Assembly (NCBI GenBank): GCA_902569975.1 | Contig: CACFWD010000002.1 | Location: 49,530-113,529 of the forward strand | Length of the DNA: 64,000 nucleotides | Reading direction: 5' to 3' | Origin: an uncultured Pelagibacteraceae bacterium | Lineage (GTDB): Bacteria; Pseudomonadota; Alphaproteobacteria; Pelagibacterales; Pelagibacteraceae | Part shown: piece after piece, positions 31,555 through 41,470 of the stretch | Layout of the letters: the number at the start of each line of letters is the position of its first letter | How positions within the stretch are numbered: the stretch's first letter is position 1 | The notes under the pieces: generated by a model | The model's database searches: none | Seen by the model: the letters and a program-made list of their open reading frames with translations, nothing else | What the model was told of the DNA's origin: nothing | Made by a program: the position numbers and the translations under genes

Positions 31555-32882
31555 GCAAAGAAGGAAGTTTAGGTGCACCTATAAGACATCCTATAGATTT
31601 TGAGCATCCTGATTTTTTAAATCCTGAAAAGTTAGACGCTGAAATGAGAAGAGTATTTGATATTTGTCACGGATGTAGAAGATGTTTTAATCTCTGCGAT
31701 TCATTTCCAAAGCTATTTGACATGATTGATGAGTCTAAAAATGAAGATGTTGAAAGCTTATCTAGTGAACAATTTGCTCCTGTCGTTGATGCGTGTACTT
31801 TGTGCGATATGTGTTTTATGACTAAATGCCCATATGTTCCACCTCATGATTTTGATTTGGATTTTCCACATTTAATGCTGCGATATAGAACGGCTCAAAA
31901 AAAATTAGGTAAATTACCAAGCGTACCAACACAATTAGCCCAGATAGATCGAAACGCTAAATTTGGTGTTATGTTTTCTAAAATAGTTAACTGGGCATCA
32001 AATATTAAAAATAAATTAATTAGAAAAATTTTAGAATTAATTACTGGAATAGATAAAAGAGTTCAGTTACCAAAATATAACTCAGAAACTTTTTCAAATT
32101 TTTTTAAAAAAAATAAAGATAAGCTAAATTATCAAACACTTTCTCAAAGCAGAAAAGTTGTTATCTATACAACTTGTTTTGTAAATTTTAATAAAAAAAA
32201 TACAGGTGTTGCTGCCTTAAAAGTTTTAAAAAAAAATGGTGTAGAGGTTCAGGAAGCTTACCCTGGTTGTTGTGGGATGCCATTTTTAGAGCAAGCAGAT
32301 TTGCCAAAAGTTGTTGAACAAGCGAAAAAAGTTTCTAAGGATTTAATCGAATGGATAGACAAAGGATATAAAGTAGTAACCCTAACAGCTAGTTGTGGAT
32401 TGATGTTAAAATTCGAATGGCCTTTGTTATTACCAAACGATGAAAAAATAAAAAAATTATCTGCAAATATAATGGATATTGATGAGTATGTCGTGGATAT
32501 TGCAAACAATGAGGGATTAGCAGAAGGATTAAATGAGATTGATGGAGGTGTAACTGTGCATCATGCTTGTCATGCTAGAGCTCAAAATATGGGTATAAAA
32601 GCAAGAGATATGCTCAAACTAATACCAAATATAAAAATTGATATTGTTGAAAGATGTGCGGGTCATGGAGGAACTTTCGGTGTAATGAAAGATACACATG
32701 ATCTTGCAAAAAAAGTAGGTAGACCAACAGCAAGACAAATTAAATCTAAAAATAATAAATACATGGCCTCTGATTGTCCTTTGGCAGGGAAACATCTCAA
32801 ACAACTTGAGGTGGATACAAATATTTCTAATGATGAGGCACTACACCCTATCGAATTAGTAGCTAAGAGTTATAAGTTGTGA
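31551..32882 (+). CDS. Fe-S oxidoreductase, GlpC/heterodisulfide reductase HdrD-like (two 4Fe-4S + CCG domains)
   Basis: CHGCRRCFNLC, CTLCDMCFMTKCP, YPGCCGMPF, RCAGHGGTFG. Confidence 0.92.
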   Translation: MSKEGSLGAPIRHPIDFEHPDFLNPEKLDAEMRRVFDICHGCRRCFNLCDSFPKLFDMIDESKNEDVESLSSEQFAPVVDACTLCDMCFMTKCPYVPPHDFDLDFPHLMLRYRTAQKKLGKLPSVPTQLAQIDRNAKFGVMFSKIVNWASNIKNKLIRKILELITGIDKRVQLPKYNSETFSNFFKKNKDKLNYQTLSQSRKVVIYTTCFVNFNKKNTGVAALKVLKKNGVEVQEAYPGCCGMPFLEQADLPKVVEQAKKVSKDLIEWIDKGYKVVTLTASCGLMLKFEWPLLLPNDEKIKKLSANIMDIDEYVVDIANNEGLAEGLNEIDGGVTVHHACHARAQNMGIKARDMLKLIPNIKIDIVERCAGHGGTFGVMKDTHDLAKKVGRPTARQIKSKNNKYMASDCPLAGKHLKQLEVDTNISNDEALHPIELVAKSYKL

Positions 32883-32884
32883 TC

Positions 32885-33475
32885 ATGCCGAAAGATAAAA
32901 GAGAAATTTCTAAAGAAGATATTATGCCTTTTGATATCTACACGAAAAATAGAAAAGAACTTAGAAAAAATATTGTTGAATTTAAAAAAAATAGAAGAGT
33001 TGCATTAGGACCTTACGCTACTTTTTACTTTGAAAGTTATGAGACGATGTTAGCTCAAGTTCAAGAAATGCTTTACATAGAAAAAGGTGGAGACGAACAA
33101 CTAAAAGATGAACTTGCTGCTTATAACCCGTTAGTTCCAAACGGAAAAGAATTAACAGCAACTTTGATGTTTGAAATAGATAATCCAATTTCTAGAGCAG
33201 CTTTTCTCGGAAAAGTAGGTGGTATAGAAGAGAAAGTATTCATGAAGGTTGAAGGTGAAAAAATAAAAGCAGTACCAGAAGAAGATGTTGATAGAACTTC
33301 TGCTGAAGGTAAAGCATCCTCTGTTCAATTTATACACTTTAAATTCACAAATGATCAAATTGCTAAATTTAAAAACACTTCAGAAATTGAAGTTGGAATT
33401 GATCATGAACACTACTCACATACAACCAAGTTAGCTGATATTACAATAAAATCATTATCTTCAGATTTTATTTAA
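32885..33475 (+). CDS. DUF3501 family protein
   Basis: PFDIYTKNRKELRKNIVEFKKNRRVALGPYATFYFESYETMLAQVQEML; genomic context with rubrerythrin/GlpC-like gene. Confidence 0.8.
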   Translation: MPKDKREISKEDIMPFDIYTKNRKELRKNIVEFKKNRRVALGPYATFYFESYETMLAQVQEMLYIEKGGDEQLKDELAAYNPLVPNGKELTATLMFEIDNPISRAAFLGKVGGIEEKVFMKVEGEKIKAVPEEDVDRTSAEGKASSVQFIHFKFTNDQIAKFKNTSEIEVGIDHEHYSHTTKLADITIKSLSSDFI

Positions 33476-33926
33476 TTACGCCCCACAAGTTTTTTTTATC
33501 GACCCAGCCTTTAACATTCCCAGTTTTAACTCTACACCAATTTTTTTTACATTTCTGAACTATTAATAATCTTCCCGTTTCAATATTAGCAATGGGTTCT
33601 GAAAAAACAGAAGGTTTTTTGAATAATATTTTTCTTTTGGATACAATAACTGAGTTAATTTTTTTAAGTTGTGAAACATGTATCCAACCAGTATTTTTTT
33701 TAAAATCTATAATCCGTCTAAAATTTTCTTTTTCATCTATTTGTTTTATTGGAAGATTTATCTTTTTATAAACATATTTTATAGGAAAAGAAAAACTTGG
33801 ACCATACCTAACATTTACTTTATCTTTTTTTAAAGATAAAAATTTTTCTTCACTTAATGCATTAGAAATTTGAAAAAAAAAAAGTATTATTATTAATTTT
33901 ATAATATTCTTTTTTAACATATACAT
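33468..33926 (-). CDS. Bacterial SH3-domain periplasmic protein
   Basis: Signal peptide; KVNVRYGPSFSFPIKYVY, NWCRVKTGNVKGWVDKKNLWGV. Confidence 0.85.
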   Translation of the reverse strand: MYMLKKNIIKLIIILFFFQISNALSEEKFLSLKKDKVNVRYGPSFSFPIKYVYKKINLPIKQIDEKENFRRIIDFKKNTGWIHVSQLKKINSVIVSKRKILFKKPSVFSEPIANIETGRLLIVQKCKKNWCRVKTGNVKGWVDKKNLWGVIK

Positions 33927-34666
33927 TTTTTTTGTTTTGTAATTTTTGCTTTTCTGAAATTTAAGTTTAATAAATCTAATATGAGAATTTTCTTATTAAG
34001 ATTTTGCCCAATATTTAATATTTGTTTTAAAACTTCATTAGCCTGAAATGTTCCAATTATTCCTGCGACGGTACCGATAACTCCTTCATATTCACAATTA
34101 AGTATATCATCTGAAATTTTATCTTCTTGAAAAAAACATCTTAAACATGGAGTTTTTTTATTTTTAAAATTATATGTGAATAGATGACCATCAAATTTAC
34201 TTATTGCACCTACAACAAGAAATTTCTTTAATTTTAAAGAATTATCATTAATTAAAAATTTAGTTTTAAAATTGTCACTTCCATCAACAATATATTCATA
34301 ATTTTTTATAAGTTTTGTGGCATTTGTATTATTAAGTTTTACATTATAAGTTCTAATTGATATTTTTGGATTAATTTTATTTAATTTATTTTTGGCACAC
34401 ATAACTTTTGACTTATTTATATCCCCAACATCATAAAGACTTTGTCTATGGACATTTGATAAATTAACTAAATCATTATCAATAATACCAATTTTTCCAA
34501 CTCCAGCGCGAGTAAGAAACTCTGCTACCGAACATCCTAATCCCCCAACACCTATAATTAAAACTTTGGCTTCTTTAATTTTTTTTTGACCAAGCGACCC
34601 AATATTTTTAAGTATTATTTGTCTTGAAAATCTCTCAATTTCCTTTTTGTTTAATGATTTGTTCAT
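33914..34666 (-). CDS. HesA/MoeB/ThiF family adenylyltransferase
   Basis: RFSRQIILKNIGSLGQKKIKEAKVLIIGVGGLGCSVAEFLTRAGVGKIGIID. Confidence 0.93.
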   Translation of the reverse strand: MNKSLNKKEIERFSRQIILKNIGSLGQKKIKEAKVLIIGVGGLGCSVAEFLTRAGVGKIGIIDNDLVNLSNVHRQSLYDVGDINKSKVMCAKNKLNKINPKISIRTYNVKLNNTNATKLIKNYEYIVDGSDNFKTKFLINDNSLKLKKFLVVGAISKFDGHLFTYNFKNKKTPCLRCFFQEDKISDDILNCEYEGVIGTVAGIIGTFQANEVLKQILNIGQNLNKKILILDLLNLNFRKAKITKQKKCIC

Positions 34667-35100
34667 TTTCCTGTTGAGCCAAAACCACCATCACCTCTTA
34701 CCGTTTCAGGCAATTCCTCAGCCTCCTCAAACTCAATTTTTAAAACAGGTGTTAATATCATTTGTGCAATACGATCATTCTTATTTACTATAAAGTCCTC
34801 ATTCCCATGATTATAAATTATTACTTTTATTTCACCACGATAATCACTATCAATAGTACCTGGGGTATTAAGTACACTTATATTATTTTTAGCAGCTAAT
34901 CCTGATCTAGGTCTTATTTGAATTTCATAATCTTCAGAAAACGCCACTGATAAACCTGTTGGAATTAAACACGAAGTTTTTGGTTTAATTATAATAGTTG
35001 ACCTAATATATGCCATTAAATCTACTCCAGAAGCTCCTTGTGTTTTGTATGAAGGTAATTCAACTTCAGGGGAGAGTCTCTTAATTAATACTTTAACCAT
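34663..35100 (-). CDS. dut: dUTP diphosphatase
   Basis: GASGVDLMA, RPRSGLAAKN, GTIDSDYRGEIKVI, RGDGGFGSTGK. Confidence 0.98.
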   Translation of the reverse strand: MVKVLIKRLSPEVELPSYKTQGASGVDLMAYIRSTIIIKPKTSCLIPTGLSVAFSEDYEIQIRPRSGLAAKNNISVLNTPGTIDSDYRGEIKVIIYNHGNEDFIVNKNDRIAQMILTPVLKIEFEEAEELPETVRGDGGFGSTGK

Positions 35101-36299
35101 CAGTTTAATTGATTATTAACTCTCTCAACTATTTCCTCAGATATCAATACTTTATTTTTCAATGACAATTTCTCTTGTTTTTTGTTTTTATAGAAAATAG
35201 TTACCTCGTTAAAATCAGAATCGAAACCTATTTCTTGATTAGAAACATCATTAGCAATGATCATGTCACAATTTTTATCTTTTAGTTTTTTAATTGCATT
35301 TTTTTCAAAATTTTCAGTTTCTGCAGCGAAACCAATAACTAATTTTGGTCGCATAGAATTATGATTGGAAATATAATTTAAAATATCTATATTTTTTTCT
35401 AATTTTATTGTTAGTTCATCTGTTTTTTTTATTTTCATATTACTTTTTTTAAAAATTTTAAAATCGGCAACTGCAGCAGAAAAAATAGCTACATCGACAG
35501 GTAAATTTTTTTGAGTCTCTTTAAACATCTGTTCTGCGGTTTCGACTTTTATAACTTTAATATTTTCATCAACATTAATATTAGTAGGTCCAGTTATTAA
35601 TGTTGTTTGATAACCATTTCTTAATAATGATTTTGCTATTTCAAATCCTTGTTTACCACTTGATTTGTTAGTAATAAACCTTACAGGATCTATATATTCA
35701 CGAGTTGGGCCCGCTGTAACTAACGCTTTAAATTTACTATTTCTGTTAATCATAAATAAATAATTATTTAATTTATTTGCAATATCAATTGGTTCAGTCA
35801 GTTTACCCTCACCATATTCTCCACATGCCATTTCACCAATTTCAGGACCAATTATTTTGTAAGAATATTCTTTTAAAATTTTTAAATTTTTTTTCGTAGA
35901 AGGATGTTCCCACATTCTTACATTCATTGCAGGAACTAAAAAGATTGGTTTATTTGAAGCTAAAATTACTGTCGAGGCCAAATCTTCAGAAGAGCCTTTT
36001 GCTAGTTTTGAGATCGTATTTGCTGTAGCAGGCACTACAAGAATTAGATCTGCCCATCTTGATAATGAAATATGATCCATCTCAGCTTCATTTTCAATAT
36101 TGAATAAATCATCGTAAACTTTGCCTTGTGATAAAGACGTAATTGATAAAGGTGTTATAAATTCTTTTGCACTATTAGTTAATATTGTTTTTATTTGACA
36201 ATCATTTTTTTTAAGAATCCTTATTATTTCAAGGCTTTTGTAAGCAGCGATTCCACCACAAATTATTAATAAAATTTTTTTGTCTTTTAAGTTTTTCAT
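35100..36299 (-). CDS. coaBC: Bifunctional phosphopantothenoylcysteine decarboxylase/synthase
   Basis: LIICGGIAAYKSLEIIR, PAMNVRMWEHPS, TAGPTREYIDPVRFITN. Confidence 0.97.
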   Translation of the reverse strand: MKNLKDKKILLIICGGIAAYKSLEIIRILKKNDCQIKTILTNSAKEFITPLSITSLSQGKVYDDLFNIENEAEMDHISLSRWADLILVVPATANTISKLAKGSSEDLASTVILASNKPIFLVPAMNVRMWEHPSTKKNLKILKEYSYKIIGPEIGEMACGEYGEGKLTEPIDIANKLNNYLFMINRNSKFKALVTAGPTREYIDPVRFITNKSSGKQGFEIAKSLLRNGYQTTLITGPTNINVDENIKVIKVETAEQMFKETQKNLPVDVAIFSAAVADFKIFKKSNMKIKKTDELTIKLEKNIDILNYISNHNSMRPKLVIGFAAETENFEKNAIKKLKDKNCDMIIANDVSNQEIGFDSDFNEVTIFYKNKKQEKLSLKNKVLISEEIVERVNNQLN

Positions 36300-36307
36300 C
36301 GAACGAA

Positions 36308-37876
36308 TTAGAATACTAATAGAGCAAAAATTACAACTACTAAAATTCCAATAATTGATTGATTTCTGAACGCTACCATTTCAGATTTTTTATTATTTAA
36401 AGCAGTGTATGAATTCGAGTTTTGAGGAATTTGACCACTTGCTAAATTTGTTAGAGCTTGATTTGCTTTGTCCATAATTTCCGGAAATTCTGGCAAACGT
36501 TTAATAATTTCCGTTGTATTTTGAATCGTTTCATTGACTGTCTTCAAAGGATCTTTTGTTTCTCTTAACCAATTTTCCAAGACTGGTTTAGATGTTGTCC
36601 AAATATTTGTTTCAGGATTAAGCTTTCTCGCTACACCCTCGACTACAACCATTGTTTTTTGTAACATCAGTAATTGTGGTTGTGTTTGCATATTGAATTT
36701 TTCAGTTACATCAAATAATTGTTTAAGAAGTCTTCCACCAGAAATATCTTTTACTGCTTGGCCAAAAATTGGTTCTCCAATTGACCTTAGTGCCTGCGCC
36801 AAATCATCTATTGGTACATCTTTTGGTACTAAACCTGCTATTAAATGAACTTCTGCAACTTTTTTATAATCTCTTTGGATAAATCCATACAAAATCTCAG
36901 CCAGAAATCTTTTACTCATTTTATCTAATCGACCCATTATTCCAAAATCAATAGGAACAATTTGACCATCTTGATCTATAAATATATTTCCTTGATGCAT
37001 ATCTGCGTGAAAAAAACCATCTCTAACAGCATGTCTTAGAAAGTTTTGAATAATATCCTCAGCTATTTTATTCGTATCAATATTTTGTTTCTTTAGTTCA
37101 TCTGTTTCTCTAATAGAAACTCCATCAATCCAATCTAAAGTCATGACATTCTCAGAAGTATAATTCCAAAAGATTTGAGGAACCCTAAAACCAATATCGT
37201 TTTTAGTATTCTCTGCATATTCATTGGCTGCAGCAGCTTCAAATCTTAGATCCATTTCTAAATTAGTTATTTCTTTTAATAAGAAAACAACCTCAACTAA
37301 TTTTAATCTTTTTGTTTTTTTAACTACAGACTCTATTAAAAATGCAAACAACATTATTGCATCAATTTCATCATTAAAAATTTTTTTAATATTTGGTCTT
37401 AAAATTTTTATAGCAACATCCTTTATAGTCCCATTGTCATTAATTTGTGCTTTATGGACTTGAGCTATTGAAGCAGCAGCCACAGGATCGCTCAAATTAA
37501 TAATTGAATTAAAAGCATCTTCACCAAGATCTTTTTTAATAATTTCCTTAGCTTCATAAATTGAAAAAGGTGGGAGTTTGTCTTGTAAGTTTTCTAATTT
37601 TTTGGATAACTGATCACCAATTATATCAGGCCTTGTTGCTAAAAATTGTCCAAGTTTGATAAAAGTTGTACCCATAGATTCGAGTGAACTTGATAATCTT
37701 TCACCCTCATCTTGAGTTGTGCTTATTCGTTTATTTTCCGAAAAAGAAAATGCTAAAATTTTAAATAATATTTTTACCACTAATGGTGGTTTTTGAAATT
37801 TTGAAGTAATTTTTAAGATGTCTGACTTAGCAACCTTTCTACCAAGTTTAAATAATGTAATCAATTTTTTTAACAT
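36308..37876 (-). CDS. ubiB: Ubiquinone biosynthesis regulatory kinase-like UbiB
   Basis: LGQFLATRPDIIGDQL, PVAAASIAQVHKA, FFHADMHQGNIFI; adjacent to ubiE. Confidence 0.96.
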   Translation of the reverse strand: MLKKLITLFKLGRKVAKSDILKITSKFQKPPLVVKILFKILAFSFSENKRISTTQDEGERLSSSLESMGTTFIKLGQFLATRPDIIGDQLSKKLENLQDKLPPFSIYEAKEIIKKDLGEDAFNSIINLSDPVAAASIAQVHKAQINDNGTIKDVAIKILRPNIKKIFNDEIDAIMLFAFLIESVVKKTKRLKLVEVVFLLKEITNLEMDLRFEAAAANEYAENTKNDIGFRVPQIFWNYTSENVMTLDWIDGVSIRETDELKKQNIDTNKIAEDIIQNFLRHAVRDGFFHADMHQGNIFIDQDGQIVPIDFGIMGRLDKMSKRFLAEILYGFIQRDYKKVAEVHLIAGLVPKDVPIDDLAQALRSIGEPIFGQAVKDISGGRLLKQLFDVTEKFNMQTQPQLLMLQKTMVVVEGVARKLNPETNIWTTSKPVLENWLRETKDPLKTVNETIQNTTEIIKRLPEFPEIMDKANQALTNLASGQIPQNSNSYTALNNKKSEMVAFRNQSIIGILVVVIFALLVF

Positions 37877-38580
37877 TAGAATTTCCAGCCACTATGAATT
37901 GAAACAATACCACCAGATAAATTACGGTAAGAACATTTTTTAAATTTACTATCTCCCATCATGGTGATTAATTCTTCCTGATTTACAAAATTTTCAATAC
38001 TTTTTATTAGATATTCATAGGGTTCTTTCTCTCCAACTATTGCATTACCCACAAGAGGTATGAGTTTAGAATAATTTTTATAAATTAAATTCAAGTTAGA
38101 ATTTAATATTTTTGAAAATTCTAGGCATAAAAATCGCCCACCTGGTTTTAATACCCTATAAGCCTCTGATAAAGCTTTTTGAATATCTTTTGTATTTCTC
38201 AATCCAAAACTTATTGTGTAATAATCAAAAGAGTTGTCTAAAACGGGAAGTTTCTCTGCGTGAGCAATAACCCAACTTATATTCTTATATTTGTTTAATT
38301 TTGCTTTTCCTTTAGAAATCATACTTTTATTAGGGTCGACACAACAAATTTTAGTGTCAATTTTTGTATTATCTAAAAATAGTCTACCTATGTCACCAGT
38401 ACCACAAGCGACATCAATCAAATTATTTTTTGGTGATGGATTCATCATATTGATCAAGTTTTTTTTCCAAATTCTATGAATACCTAACGACATAAAGTCA
38501 TTCATTAGATCATATTTGTCATAAACTCGATCAAATACACTTTGAACTAGCCCTTTTTTATTTTGAAGATATTGTTGCAT
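37876..38580 (-). CDS. ubiE: Ubiquinone/menaquinone methyltransferase UbiE
   Basis: VFDRVYDKYDLMNDFMSLGIHRIWK, DVACGTGDIG. Confidence 0.97.
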   Translation of the reverse strand: MQQYLQNKKGLVQSVFDRVYDKYDLMNDFMSLGIHRIWKKNLINMMNPSPKNNLIDVACGTGDIGRLFLDNTKIDTKICCVDPNKSMISKGKAKLNKYKNISWVIAHAEKLPVLDNSFDYYTISFGLRNTKDIQKALSEAYRVLKPGGRFLCLEFSKILNSNLNLIYKNYSKLIPLVGNAIVGEKEPYEYLIKSIENFVNQEELITMMGDSKFKKCSYRNLSGGIVSIHSGWKF

Positions 38581-38611
38581 AAATTATTTTATATAATCAA
38601 TATAGTATTAA

Positions 38612-39475
38612 ATGCCAGAATTACCAGAAGTAGAAATAGTAAGACAATCTCTAGATAAAAAAATTCGACAAAAAAAGGTTAAAAAAGTAATTATAAGAAA
38701 TAAAAACTTAAGAATAAAAATTCCTGTTACTTTTAAAAAGATTTTCGAAAAAAATTTAATCAACAAAGTTTCGAGATTTTCAAAATATTTAATTATTCAT
38801 TTTTCAAATTATAAATTTTGCTTAATTCATTTAGGAATGTCCGGGACTATACATTTGATTAATTTTAAAAATAAAAAAAATTTTACTAATTTAAGCTTTT
38901 ATAACTCTCCTTTTTTACCAAAAAAACATAATCATGTAGAAATTATTTTTGAAAATTTTAAAATTATCTATAATGATCCAAGACGTTTTGGTTTTTTTCA
39001 GATTATAAATAATTCTAAAGATTTAAAAAAAAGATTTATACATTTAGGACCAGAACCATTTGATAATAATTTTAACTTAAAATATTTTCTTAAATTTATA
39101 AAAGATAAAGAAAGAACAATTAAGGATCTTTTAATTGATCAGAAATTTGTGTCAGGCATAGGTAATATCTATGCTAGTGAAATATTATTTTTAAGTAAAA
39201 TAAATCCGATGAAAAAAATTAAACTATTAAGTGGTAAAGAATGTAGTCAAATCATATTTAATTCTAAAAAAGTTCTTATAAGTGCTATTAAAAAGGGTGG
39301 CTCTAGTATAAGAGATTTTAAAAATACAGATGGTAATAAGGGTGGTTTTCAAGACAGTTTTAATGTTTATCAAAGAGAAGGAAAAAATTGTAAACGAGTG
39401 AATTGTAATGGTAAAATTATAAAATTAATAATAGCTAATAGATCATCTTTTTTTTGTAGTTTTTGTCAAAATTAA
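38612..39475 (+). CDS. mutM: Formamidopyrimidine-DNA glycosylase
   Basis: MPELPEVEIVRQSL N-terminus; GIGNIYASEILF; C-terminal Cys zinc finger. Confidence 0.97.
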   Translation: MPELPEVEIVRQSLDKKIRQKKVKKVIIRNKNLRIKIPVTFKKIFEKNLINKVSRFSKYLIIHFSNYKFCLIHLGMSGTIHLINFKNKKNFTNLSFYNSPFLPKKHNHVEIIFENFKIIYNDPRRFGFFQIINNSKDLKKRFIHLGPEPFDNNFNLKYFLKFIKDKERTIKDLLIDQKFVSGIGNIYASEILFLSKINPMKKIKLLSGKECSQIIFNSKKVLISAIKKGGSSIRDFKNTDGNKGGFQDSFNVYQREGKNCKRVNCNGKIIKLIIANRSSFFCSFCQN

Positions 39476-39525
39476 ATAATTATTTGATTGACCGATATAA
39501 ATTCTCAAGTTATACCACTGCGCAC

Positions 39526-39786
39526 ATGGCTAACACAAAATCAGCAATTAAAAGAATAAGAAGAATTTCTAAACAAACAATTGTTAATAAAGCTCGAAAA
39601 AGTAGATATAGAAATGCTTTAAAGAAAATGAACCTTTTAATTGAAAAAAAAAAGAAAGATGAAGCTTTAAAATTCTTGCCTAAATTGAATTCTGAACTGA
39701 TGAAGATTGCAAAAACGGGGATAGTCAAAAAACAAAATGCTTCTAGAAATGTTTCTAGAATTACTAGAAAAATAGTTTCACTATAA
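39526..39786 (+). CDS. rpsT: 30S ribosomal protein S20
   Basis: MANTKSAIKRIRRISKQTIVNKARKSRYRNALKKM; start at internal Met of ORF 39463..39786. Confidence 0.96.
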   Translation: MANTKSAIKRIRRISKQTIVNKARKSRYRNALKKMNLLIEKKKKDEALKFLPKLNSELMKIAKTGIVKKQNASRNVSRITRKIVSL

Positions 39787-40057
39787 TTACTTCACCTGTA
39801 GTTGAATCAACCATAATGATACGCATTATGTATGTTTTGCAAATTTATCTTTACAACATTTAGCTCGAGTAAAATAATTTATTAAAATCTACGTAAAAAA
39901 AAATTTTTAAAAAAGGATACACAAAAAAAATTATTGTCAAAGAATTTTTTTAAAATAATTAATTTTAACACAATCCCAGATTTAATTTATTTTAAAATAT
40001 CATGAATTATTTGTTGCAAAAAAATTATTATGGTTCTAACTGAACTACCGCAATAAA

Positions 40058-41470
40058 ATGAATAACTCTATTAAAAAAAGTAATTTAAAACGTCAAGAGT
40101 TAGACTGGAATGTAATTCAATCCCAAATGAAAAATAAACTAGGCTCAGAAGTTTATGAAAGCTGGTTAAAAAAAATTTATTTTGTAGAAGAATTTAACAA
40201 CTATATTTTATTGAAAGTCCCAACAAGGTTTATAAGGGACTGGATTACCTCAAGATACTTAGATCAAATTTTGCAAATAATTAAAAACTATAAAAAAGAT
40301 ATTATTAGAGTTGAATTTAAAATTGCTGATTTAAAGGAAAAAAAAGATAATAAAAAAGAGGAATTAATAGAAAATTTTGATAATAAAAAGAACATTTCTT
40401 TTATAAAAGACTCATATCTTCAATACAATCGAATAGACCCTAATAAAAGATTTGATAATTTTTTAACTGGCTTAAGTAATAAACTAGCTTACGAAGCTTC
40501 AATGAAAGTTTCTGAAAATATTTCACACTACAATCCACTATATATTTATGGAGGTGTTGGAATGGGAAAAACGCATTTGCTAAATGCTATAGGTTTACAT
40601 TTGAAAAAAAATAATAAAATAATGTTCATTTCAGCGGAAAGATTTATGTATCAATTTGTAAAATCTATTAAATCAAACGATATGGTTAAATTCAAAGAGT
40701 ATTTTAGAAATACAGACATATTATTGATTGATGATATTCAGTTTATGAATGGAAAAGAAGTGATGCAAGAAGAATTTTTCCATACATTTAATGCTCTTCT
40801 TGATAAAGGATCTCAAATTATAATTTCAGCTGATAGAGCACCGAATAAATTGTCTAGAATTCAAGAAAGAATAAAATCTAGATTTTCTGGAGGTTTAGTA
40901 GTTGATATTCAAAAACCTGATTATGAGTTAAGAAAAAAAATTGTTGAGCAAAAAACTGAAGAATTAAATAAGCTTTATTCTGATCAGATTAAAATTTCAA
41001 AAGAAATTCAAGATTATATTAGCACTGAAATTACCGCTAGTATTAGAGAGCTAGTAGGAGCGATAAATAGAATTGTCTCTTTTTCAAGAATTTATAATAA
41101 AGCACCTAATTTAGCAGAAACTAAAGTAGTACTAAAAGATCTGTTAAACATATCTGAGAATAAAGTGACAATAGATCTCATTCAAACTTTAGTATGTAGA
41201 TTTTTCAAAATTAGTAAAAATGAAATGTTATCTTCAAGGAGATCAAGATATCTTGTAAGGCCAAGACAAACAGCAATATACTTAACAAAAATTTTAACTT
41301 CAAAATCATTGCCTGAAATTGGAAGGGAATTTTCAAATCGAGACCATACAACAATTATCCATTCTGTGAAAACTATTGAAAAATTAAAAGAAACAGATCC
41401 TGAGATGGTTGAGAATATTAATAAGTTAAAAAATCAAATTTTATATAATCATAAAGACAATGAAATTTAA
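40058..41470 (+). CDS. dnaA: Chromosomal replication initiator DnaA
   Basis: YGGVGMGKTHLLNAIG, LLIDDIQFMNGKE, REFSNRDHTTIIHSVKTIE. Confidence 0.99.
   Translation: MNNSIKKSNLKRQELDWNVIQSQMKNKLGSEVYESWLKKIYFVEEFNNYILLKVPTRFIRDWITSRYLDQILQIIKNYKKDIIRVEFKIADLKEKKDNKKEELIENFDNKKNISFIKDSYLQYNRIDPNKRFDNFLTGLSNKLAYEASMKVSENISHYNPLYIYGGVGMGKTHLLNAIGLHLKKNNKIMFISAERFMYQFVKSIKSNDMVKFKEYFRNTDILLIDDIQFMNGKEVMQEEFFHTFNALLDKGSQIIISADRAPNKLSRIQERIKSRFSGGLVVDIQKPDYELRKKIVEQKTEELNKLYSDQIKISKEIQDYISTEITASIRELVGAINRIVSFSRIYNKAPNLAETKVVLKDLLNISENKVTIDLIQTLVCRFFKISKNEMLSSRRSRYLVRPRQTAIYLTKILTSKSLPEIGREFSNRDHTTIIHSVKTIEKLKETDPEMVENINKLKNQILYNHKDNEI

Noticed and set aside
39787-40057. Origin of replication next to dnaA
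   Set aside because: No recognisable DnaA-box cluster by eye, and alphaproteobacterial origins are often not adjacent to dnaA; kept only as a low-interest gap.
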